Origin: Ruminococcus sp. UBA5884
GTDB taxonomy: Bacteria; Bacillota; Clostridia; Oscillospirales; Ruminococcaceae
Length of the DNA stretch: 8,803 nt
Reading direction: 5' to 3'
NCBI GenBank assembly: GCA_002431975.1
Contig: DJFA01000046.1
Location: 58,530-67,332 of the forward strand
Below, one piece after another: positions 1-6,800 of this stretch (position 1 is the stretch's first letter; each line of letters starts with the position of its first letter). The translations under genes and the position numbers were made by a program. Under the pieces are notes generated by a model. The model did not search any database and was not told the origin of the DNA. It worked only from the letters and a program-made list of their open reading frames with translations.

Positions 1-2
1 TG

Positions 3-38
3 TTTTCAATTATAAAATTTCGTTATCGAATTGGCGTT
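3..38. repeat. End of a second copy of the MITE-like element, cut by the window edge
   Basis: This stretch matches 3809-3844, the right end of the element between the NRPS and transporter genes, at 34 of 36 positions (differences at 21 and 25). It ends in the same 13-bp terminal sequence TCGAATTGGCGTT (26-38). The rest of this copy would lie to the left of the window. Its orientation is the same as that of the complete copy. The similarity and the terminal repeat are seen directly; that a whole element lies beyond the edge is inference. Confidence 0.8.
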
Positions 39-76
39 AAAAATACTAAAGGGGACGGATTTTTTATCCGTCCCCT
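39..76 (-). terminator. Rho-independent-type terminator of the transporter genes
   Basis: On the minus strand, six bases after the stop codon of the last transporter gene, the transcript can form an 11-bp perfect GC-rich hairpin (arms 50-60 and 66-76, AGGGGACGGAT pairing with ATCCGTCCCCT) with a 5-base loop. It is followed by a T-rich tail, TTAGTATTTTT (49 down to 39). The tail is interrupted, so efficiency is uncertain, but position and stem strength fit the end of the operon. On the plus strand the hairpin is followed by AAAATTT, so termination in that direction is unlikely. The tail runs directly into the repeat-element end. Confidence 0.8.
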
Positions 77-81
77 AAAAT

Positions 82-1812
82 TTACCATTCCTTAACTGCA
101 TACTGTTTATTGTACATATCTCTGTAAATTCCGTTCATGCTCATCAATTCATCATGTGTGCCTGATTCGGCAATATGCTTATTGTCAATTACAAGTATTC
201 TGTCAGCATTTCTGATTGTATTGAGATGATGTGCAACAATAATTACTGTTTTGCCCTTTACAAGCTCATTGATTGAACGCTGTACAAGGCTTTCATTTTC
301 GATATCAAGGCTTGCAGTAGCTTCATCAAGGAGAATTACCGGAGCATCTTTAAGGATAGCTCTTGCAACAGCAATTCTCTGTTTTTCGCCTCCTGAGATA
401 TTTCCGCCGCTTTCACTGATAACAGTATCATATCCGTTTTCAAGACTCATTATCCAGTCATGGCAGCCTGCCTTTTTAGCTGCATTGATTATTTCCTCAT
501 CGCTTGCATCAGATTTTGCAAGCTTCATATTATTGCGTATTGTATCGTTGAAAAGATAGCTTTCCTGAAAAACAATACTTATTGAATCAAGGAGTTTGCT
601 GTAAGGAAGCTGTCTTATATCAGTGCCGCCTATTCTGATAGTTCCGCCCTGATTTTCATAGAATCGTGATATAAGCTGGAGAACTGTTGATTTTCCGCAG
701 CCTGAATGTCCGACAAGTGCGGTCATATGGTTCATATCAGCCTTAAAGCTGAGATTTTCAAGTACATTTCCATTGCCATATGAGAATGTTACATTATCAA
801 ATTCAACATTATAGTTTCCGGGTTTTATATCCTTGCTGCCTTCAGAAAGCTTTTCAGATGTCATAAGTTCATAAAGATGATTTATTGAACCTCTGAGATA
901 TGCAAGCTGGTCAATAAGCATAAATTCTGTTGCAAGAGGAGTATATATCTTAGGAAGTGTTATCAGGAATATGAAATATGCTGCAATGCTTACAGATGCA
1001 TTTTTCCAGAGTATGAATCCGAATATTGCTGCAAGCGGAATGCCAAGGATAAGCACTGCTGAACATATCGCAAAAACCATACCTGATGAGGCTTCCTTCT
1101 GCATTGATTTTTTCTTCAGCATTCTGAGATTTTCAGCAAAGCGTTTAAAGCCGTCACCTGTCATATTGAAGCCTTTAAGGAGATTGATATTCTTTACATA
1201 CTCAATAACTCCCGCATTTACTTTATCGGATATTTCATTGAGTTCATCTCCGTCCTTAATACTTTTCTTATGAATCAGGAAGTAAAGCAGAAATGAAACT
1301 ATTACTGTAGACACTGAAACAAGTGTAAGCTGCCATGAAATAAATAAAAGTCCGATGAAACCAAGTACAGGCATTACAATTGAATGAAGTATCGGGTCAA
1401 GTATATCTGATATAACAATAAGAATATTATTATAATCTTCTACCATATAACCTGTAAATTCATTTGTATCCTTTGCACTTATCTTTCCGACAGAAAAGCT
1501 GTTGAATGATGAAAGTGTGGCTTTTCTTCCGTTTCTGATTATACTTGAAGCGTCATATGATATGGTTATCCATGATTTCATGCCGAAAATATACATTATA
1601 ATATATGTTGCAAGCATAAGAACACAGTATAACATAAGTTTGCTCTTGTCTATCGTTTCTGACTGGAGCGGTTTTATAAGTTCCGAGGCAGTAAGGATTA
1701 TAAACATATACGGCATTGCTTTTACAAGAGCTGAAACAAATCCCCATGTCATTATTTTTCTCAGACTTTTTTTATCATCTGATGAAAGTATTGCATTCAG
1801 TTTTTCTTTCAT
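82..1812 (-). CDS. ABC transporter half-molecule (membrane domain + ATPase), YbtQ/IrtB-like partner
   Basis: A 576-residue inner-membrane ABC half-transporter of the exporter fold. Hydrophobic segments lie near residues 22-44, 58-78, 140-160, 162-182, 245-268 and 275-295. The ATPase domain follows from about residue 335: Walker A GHSGCGKST (368-376), Q-loop Gln416, signature NISGGEKQR (471-479), Walker B VILLDEAT (492-499) with catalytic Glu497, a standard D-loop (SLDIENE) and switch His528. All ATP-hydrolysis residues are present. The start overlaps the stop of the upstream ABC gene by 4 bp, and an AAGGAG site lies 12 bases before it, so the two are almost certainly co-translated and form a heterodimer. 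Proteins of this architecture beside thiazoline-siderophore NRPSs (YbtQ with YbtP) import the metal-loaded siderophore despite the exporter fold; others export peptides. Direction and substrate are inferred from context. A general multidrug or peptide exporter is the main alternative. Confidence 0.9.
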   Translation of the reverse strand: MKEKLNAILSSDDKKSLRKIMTWGFVSALVKAMPYMFIILTASELIKPLQSETIDKSKLMLYCVLMLATYIIMYIFGMKSWITISYDASSIIRNGRKATLSSFNSFSVGKISAKDTNEFTGYMVEDYNNILIVISDILDPILHSIVMPVLGFIGLLFISWQLTLVSVSTVIVSFLLYFLIHKKSIKDGDELNEISDKVNAGVIEYVKNINLLKGFNMTGDGFKRFAENLRMLKKKSMQKEASSGMVFAICSAVLILGIPLAAIFGFILWKNASVSIAAYFIFLITLPKIYTPLATEFMLIDQLAYLRGSINHLYELMTSEKLSEGSKDIKPGNYNVEFDNVTFSYGNGNVLENLSFKADMNHMTALVGHSGCGKSTVLQLISRFYENQGGTIRIGGTDIRQLPYSKLLDSISIVFQESYLFNDTIRNNMKLAKSDASDEEIINAAKKAGCHDWIMSLENGYDTVISESGGNISGGEKQRIAVARAILKDAPVILLDEATASLDIENESLVQRSINELVKGKTVIIVAHHLNTIRNADRILVIDNKHIAESGTHDELMSMNGIYRDMYNKQYAVKEW

Positions 1813-1830
1813 TTCTGATTTACACTCCTT
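1809..1830 (-). promoter_or_regulatory. ATGA stop/start overlap with ribosome binding site (translational coupling)
   Basis: The stop codon TGA of the first ABC gene and the ATG of the second share the bases ATGA (1812 down to 1809). An AAGGAG ribosome binding site occupies 1830-1825, inside the 3' end of the upstream gene, with a 12-base spacer, slightly long. The arrangement is seen directly. It implies coupled translation and matched amounts of the two subunits, as expected for a heterodimer. Confidence 0.8.
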
Positions 1831-3590
1831 TCAAGTATCCAGCTGCTTCCCTCAAGGTATTCATTCCAGAGGCGGCAGTAAAGTTCAGATGATTTTCTGA
1901 GCTGTTCATCTGTACCGCTGGCAGAAGCTTTGCCCTCTGAAATTACTATGATATTATCTGCATTCTTTACAGCTGAAAGCTTATGGGCAATCATAACAAC
2001 TGTTTTGCCTTTGCTGAGTTCAGCAAGAGCTTTATGGATAAGTGCTTCATTTTCGGCATCAGCATATGATGTTGCTTCATCAAGAACAAGTATCGGTGAA
2101 TTCTTCAGAAACAGACGGCTTATTGCAATACGCTGTTTTTCACCGCCTGAAAGGTTGTGACCTCCATCACCGATAACGGTATTGTACTGCTGCGGCAGTG
2201 ACATTATAAGTTCATGTATCTGAGCTTTTTTAGCAGCTTCAATAATATCATCCATAGTTGCAGATGTATTGTTCATACGGATATTTGCCTCAACTGTATC
2301 TGAAAGAATAAGGTTTTCCTGAAATACAAAGGAAATCTGATTGTAAAGCTCCTCTGATGTCATGGATTTTATCGGCTTTCCGCCTATTTTTATATCACCC
2401 TTATAGCTGCTCCAGAATCCTGCGATAAGACGGGCGACTGTAGTTTTTCCTGCTCCGGAAGGGCCTATTATTGCAGTAACTTTTCCGTCAGGAACTGTAA
2501 GGCTGCATTTGTCAAGTATAAGCTTTTCATCATATCCGAAATCAACATTTTCAAATGTTATGCCGTATCCGTTCTGACTGCCTGATGCTGAAATCTTTTC
2601 AGGTTCTTCCGCTGTAAGTATTGCATTTATGCTTTCGCTTGCAGCATTGTATTTTGCTGTTGAAATAGAGAGAATTGCAAGATTCATAAGAGGCCCTGCA
2701 AGATTTGCTCCTACGATATAGAAAAACATTATCTTAGGTATAAGTCCCCAGTAATCGCCGGTATTGCAGTATTCATAAACACTCATAGGAAGGATTCCGA
2801 GGAGTGAGGCTGTTATGAATGTTGTAAAAAATGTGTATCCGAACATTGAGTATTTGCCCTGTTCATATGTAGCTGTATAGATATCTTCAATATCCTTTCT
2901 GAGAGCTGTTTCACTTCTGCCTCTGCTGTTGAATATTCTTACTACAGGAAGTGCCTTGAAGTATTCAACTGCATTTGCAGTAATGCTGCCTATTGCTTCG
3001 CTGTATTCCTTATGTGCAGTCATATATTTCTTGCTTAAGAATATTGTAAGTGTTGCAATAAGTGCAAAAGGTATTGAAATTATTGCTGCAAATGACATTT
3101 TTACATCAATATTGAACATCATTATAAGGAGGCATACAGGAGTAACAACTCCTGATACAACATCACCAAGATGTTCAGCAATAAATTCCTCAATGCTTCC
3201 ACAGTCTTCTGAAACAGCTTTTTTTATCTCACCGCTTTTGTTTTTTGAGAAAAAGCCGAGTTCAACTTTTGAGAGCTTGTCAATTATGCCTTTTCTGAGG
3301 TCATAACCTACAGAATAAGCCGCTGAATGTGCTATATATGAGCTTAACGCCGTCAGAGCCATTGCAGCTGCAATGCATATAAGCATTTCTATACACAGCT
3401 TGTTTACCAGTGCAGTATCAATATCAGCAGCAATTCCATGCTTGTTTACTATTTCCCTGATTATCAGATAAATGAAATAATAGATTGCCATTCTGCCAAT
3501 TGTACTTGCAACATTGAATACAACAGTCAGAAACATTTTGCCCTTCTGACCAAGAATGGCTTTCATAACTGCATTCTGTTTCTTTTCCAT
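1809..3590 (-). CDS. ABC transporter half-molecule (membrane domain + ATPase), YbtP/IrtA-like partner
   Basis: A 593-residue ABC half-transporter and the first of the coupled pair. Hydrophobic segments lie near residues 20-45, 66-90, 145-162, 165-187, 252-272 and 284-306. The ATPase domain runs from about residue 343: Walker A GPSGAGKTT (376-384), Q-loop Gln424, signature NLSGGEKQR (479-487), Walker B ILVLDEAT (500-507) with catalytic Glu505, and switch His536. The D-loop reads SYADAENE instead of the usual SALD/SLD form. From memory, an 'AD' D-loop of this kind is shared with the YbtP/IrtA side of siderophore transporter pairs; this was not checked by alignment. No N-terminal siderophore-interacting reductase domain like that of IrtA is present. 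The start is supported by AAAGGAAAGG just upstream. It follows the NRPS gene on the same strand across a repeat element. Import of a metal-loaded NRPS product is the favoured role; export of the product is possible. Confidence 0.9.
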   Translation of the reverse strand: MEKKQNAVMKAILGQKGKMFLTVVFNVASTIGRMAIYYFIYLIIREIVNKHGIAADIDTALVNKLCIEMLICIAAAMALTALSSYIAHSAAYSVGYDLRKGIIDKLSKVELGFFSKNKSGEIKKAVSEDCGSIEEFIAEHLGDVVSGVVTPVCLLIMMFNIDVKMSFAAIISIPFALIATLTIFLSKKYMTAHKEYSEAIGSITANAVEYFKALPVVRIFNSRGRSETALRKDIEDIYTATYEQGKYSMFGYTFFTTFITASLLGILPMSVYEYCNTGDYWGLIPKIMFFYIVGANLAGPLMNLAILSISTAKYNAASESINAILTAEEPEKISASGSQNGYGITFENVDFGYDEKLILDKCSLTVPDGKVTAIIGPSGAGKTTVARLIAGFWSSYKGDIKIGGKPIKSMTSEELYNQISFVFQENLILSDTVEANIRMNNTSATMDDIIEAAKKAQIHELIMSLPQQYNTVIGDGGHNLSGGEKQRIAISRLFLKNSPILVLDEATSYADAENEALIHKALAELSKGKTVVMIAHKLSAVKNADNIIVISEGKASASGTDEQLRKSSELYCRLWNEYLEGSSWILERSVNQK

Positions 3591-3596
3591 TTAAAA

Positions 3597-3609
3597 GACC
3601 TTTCCTTTC
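3597..3609 (-). promoter_or_regulatory. Ribosome binding site of the first ABC gene
   Basis: On the minus strand the sequence GAAAGGAAAGGTC precedes the ATG at 3590. It holds two overlapping AAAGG-type Shine-Dalgarno matches, ending about 8 and 13 bases before the start codon. This supports the chosen start at MEKKQN. Confidence 0.6.
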
Positions 3610-3639
3610 ATTATATTTTTTAATTCAACGCCAATTCGA
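3610..3639 (-). promoter_or_regulatory. Possible promoter at the element's left junction
   Basis: A perfect TATAAT (3615-3610 on the minus strand) lies 18 bp downstream of TCGAAT (3639-3634), a weak 3-of-6 match to a -35 box. The -35-like box falls inside the terminal repeat of the element, the -10 box in flanking DNA. If used, transcription would start near 3603 and give a leader of only about 12 nt, removing part of the ribosome binding site. That weakens the case, and AT-rich flanks give TATAAT by chance. It would let the transporter genes be transcribed separately from the NRPS. Confidence 0.25.
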
Positions 3640-3650
3640 TGAATTGTTTA

Positions 3651-3787
3651 TGTAGGGGCGAACTGTGTTCGCCCGTTGCAGTTTACCGGAATTTCAGACG
3701 AAAAACCAATGATTTTATATGTACAAAACAGATATCGAATTTATGGTTTAACCATAATCAGGCGGGCGAACACAGTTCGCCCCTACA
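3651..3787. repeat. 25-bp perfect inverted repeat whose arms are hairpins themselves
   Basis: The arms are 3651-3675 and 3763-3787, exact reverse complements across 25 bp, with 87 bp between them. Each arm also contains GGGCGAA and TTCGCCC separated by 5 bases, so it can fold alone into a 7-bp hairpin or pair with the other arm. The arms are much more GC-rich than their surroundings. No T-run follows on the minus strand, so this is not a standard intrinsic terminator. In an NRPS-transporter transcript it would form a strong structure between the two coding regions, where it could affect mRNA stability or segmental expression (inference). Confidence 0.85.
3741..3757. repeat. 17-bp dyad inside the element
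   Basis: TTATGGTTTAACCATAA has two perfect 8-bp arms around a single central T. It sits in the AT-rich centre of the repeat element, close to the right 25-bp arm. The symmetry is seen directly. It could be an operator-like or recombinase-binding site, but nothing in the window shows a function and it does not resemble a Fur box. Confidence 0.5.
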
Positions 3788-3853
3788 AAATATAATGAAA
3801 ATCCCATATTTTCAATTATAAAATTTTGTTGTCGAATTGGCGTTCTTTAAAAG

Positions 3854-6800
3854 CTATTTGACTGTTTTTTCAATCTCCTCTGCCATATCTTTTACAGTAG
3901 TGCAATGGAATACAGAATTGATATTTATAGTATATCCTTCTTCTTCAATACGGCTCATAAGCCTGATTGCCTTGAGGGAATCTCCTCCGAGAGTGAAATA
4001 ATTATCAGTAATTCCTATTTTTCCGATACCGAGATTTTCTTCCCAGAGTCCGCAGAGTTTCTTCTGGAGTTCAGTTTCAGGCTTTTCATATGTGTTTCTT
4101 CCCGCCTGTTCAATATTCATAACAGGCAGCTTTTTCATATCAAGCTTTCCGTTGTCAGTAAGAGGAAATTTCTGCATTTCAATTATAAATTTAGGTATCA
4201 TATAATCCGGAATTTTTTCTCTGAGTCTGTTTATGATATCGGTTTCATCAACAATACTGCCCTTTAATCTTGTACGGGTGAGAATAAGACTTGTATTAAG
4301 TATTTTTCTTGACTCATCATTCTGAGGGAACATAACCGGATTTGTATAACCGCCTTTTACAACGCTGTTTTTCCACTGCTGCTCTGAATATGCAGGGAGG
4401 TCAGTTTTCAGTCTGTCATCTTCATAGGCTGTAAGACCCTCTATAAATCCTGCGGTAATCATCTGAGCGGCAGTATTTACAGTAGCTTCAATTATCATAA
4501 GCATACCATTATCAGCAAGGAGAAGCTGCATTTCCTCCATGACTGAATCAATATTATGTGCATCATGGAATACATTTGCTCCGATTATCAGGTCAAAGCT
4601 GTGAAGCGGCATATCCTGTATGCGTGGGTGCTTGTTGATATCAAATATTCTGTAGTCAACAAAATCACAGTCTTTATATCTTTTTCTTGCTTCATCAAGG
4701 AAAACATCTGAAAGGTCTGTAAAGGTATAGCTTATATCAGACATGGATTTGATATTTTCAATGATATAGTCAGTAGTTCCTCCGACTCCTGCACCGACTT
4801 CAAGTATTCTGAATGTTTTTCCGGAATTTTTTTCTGCGAGCAGTTTTGTAAGCTCTGCCGCCAGCGAACCGTACACTTTGCCGATAATACTGTTGCGGTA
4901 AACGTTTATTCCGTTCTGCATATTTCCGTCTTTAAAGAATATTTCAGCCATAGGGTCAACTTTTCCGAGAAGTATATCAGGAAGATTCTCTCTGATTTTT
5001 ATAACATATCCGACAGCAGCAGATATATAATCAGGTATTCCGTCTGCTGTAAGTCTTTCATATATGCTGTCAGGCTGTCCGGCTTTTTCAGGATAAAACA
5101 TAAATATTCCGCTGTCCATGCTTATTATATTTTTATTTTTCATTGCAGTGAACCATTGCCTGAAATTCTTGTATCTGTTTTCGCTGATATTCAGTTTTCT
5201 GCATATTTCATCAGGAGTGATTCTCATGCCGCTGAATGCAGATATACCAAGCTTCTGAAGTGTTTCAGCCATGCAGGATATACAGTATTCTTCAAGCAGA
5301 CTGTTTATTTTTCTGTAACTCTCAAGGTCAAAGGCTGATATTATCCTGTTTTCATGCTTTTTCATAGTATCATAAGGAATATCAGTTATTTCCGTTTCAT
5401 CACTTATAACCTGTTCACGCTTTACATATGTACAGAGATATTCACTTCCTGAATCATTTCTGATTACAGATGAAACAGAATCGCTTATGCCGTCAGTTTT
5501 CAGTATATTGCTGTCTATATCGCCGAGTTCTATTCTAAGACCATTGAGTTTTACCTGAAAATCCTTTCTGCCGCAAAACTCCATCCAGCCTTTTTCAGAA
5601 ATATATCCTGAATCGCCTGTACGGTATATTCTTCCGAAACGGTAATGGTCAATGAATGCGGCATCAGTAAGTTCCTTTGCGTTCTGATATCCGTCCGCTG
5701 TACCGTCACCTCCGATATATATATCACCCTCCACGTTTTCAGGCAGAGGTTCAAGGTTTTCACCAAGAACATACATATGCTGATTTCTCAACGGATAACC
5801 GTAAGGGATATGCACATCATAATGCATATTTTCATCAATATCATATGCTATTGACCATACAGATGCTTCGGTTGCTCCTCCAAGGCTTACAGTTTTTGCT
5901 GTCTTAAAACAGCTTCTTATATTTTCAGGCAGCTGAACAGGTATCCAGTCTCCGCTGAGGAGTACAAGCCTTAAAGGAATACTGATATCTTCCTTTTTTC
6001 TCACAATATTTTCTGTAAGCAGCTCCATAAGTGCAGGAACTGTATTCCATACGGTAACATTGTCACGGCTGAGCTGATTTACTGCTGAATTAATATTTTT
6101 CATATCACGGATAAGTGAAATTCCTGCTCCCTTATTCAGCGAACCGAATATATCATATACTGACAGGTCAAATGAAAATGATGACACTGCTGCAAAAACA
6201 TCAGCAGCACATATTTTGTATCTGTCATTTATATCAAGTATTGTATTTGTTACAGCAGACTGATTTATAAGAACTCCTTTTGGCTTTCCTGTACTTCCTG
6301 AAGTGTAGATTACATAAGCCGGTGCATTTTCAGCAGCTTCAGCAAATTCAAAGTTTCCGCCGCTTATGTCAGTACCGCTTTTCAGCACGCATTTGCAGCC
6401 GCTGTTGATTATAATATTGTTCTTTCTTTCATCAGGCCATGACGGCTGGACAGGTATATATGCTGCTCCGCAGAGAACTGTTCCAAGTATCATGAAAAGA
6501 GTTTCAGGAGTTCTCTCTCCCTCAACGCATACAAAATCTCCGCAGCCTGTTCCCTGTGACTGGAGATATGCTGCATATTTTTCAGCTTCCCTGCGAGTCT
6601 GTTCATAAGTAAATGTGCCATTTTCAGAATATATCCATACTTTACTGCTGTATGACGGATTGTAAAGGCTTTCCTTTACAAGATTCTGGAGTGTAAGCTT
6701 TCTGTGTTCCCAGTGTGTATTGTTATATTCTGCATAGAAATTTTCAATATCAGGATTTTTCGGGAAACGGCTGTCATTGATTTTCCATGCATCTGAAATA

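Larger units (their letters stand above)
3627..3844. mobile_element. MITE-like non-coding element with 13-bp terminal inverted repeats
   Basis: A 218-bp segment bounded by AACGCCAATTCGA (3627-3639) and its exact reverse complement TCGAATTGGCGTT (3832-3844). Inside are a 25-bp perfect inverted repeat and a 17-bp dyad, listed separately. It holds no credible gene. The right end recurs at 3-38, which supports a dispersed repeat rather than a chance palindrome. No clean target-site duplication is visible: TTTAA occurs 3 bp outside the left end (3619-3623) and 1 bp outside the right end (3846-3850), but this is weak in AT-rich DNA. It fills nearly all of the 263-bp gap between the NRPS stop and the first ABC start, and its right end lies only 9 bp past the NRPS stop codon. 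The family is not recognised by name. Mobilisation by a transposase elsewhere is an inference. Confidence 0.65.

Noticed and set aside
3651..3787. Intrinsic terminator between NRPS and transporter genes
   Set aside because: The inverted repeat is strong, but no T-rich run follows either arm in the minus-strand direction, so a standard rho-independent terminator is not supported.
3639..3821. 60-codon plus-strand reading frame inside the repeat element
   Set aside because: It spans the two arms of the inverted repeat, has no convincing ribosome binding site and matches no recognisable protein. It is a chance frame in repeat DNA.
3619..3850. TTTAA as target-site duplication of the element
   Set aside because: The two TTTAA copies are 3 bp and 1 bp away from the terminal repeats rather than directly adjacent, and such a pentamer is common in AT-rich DNA.
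3591..3853. Fur- or DtxR-type metal operator in the intergenic region
   Set aside because: No sequence resembling a 19-bp Fur box or a DtxR/IdeR-type palindrome was found. The only dyads belong to the repeat element. The real operon promoter lies beyond the right edge.
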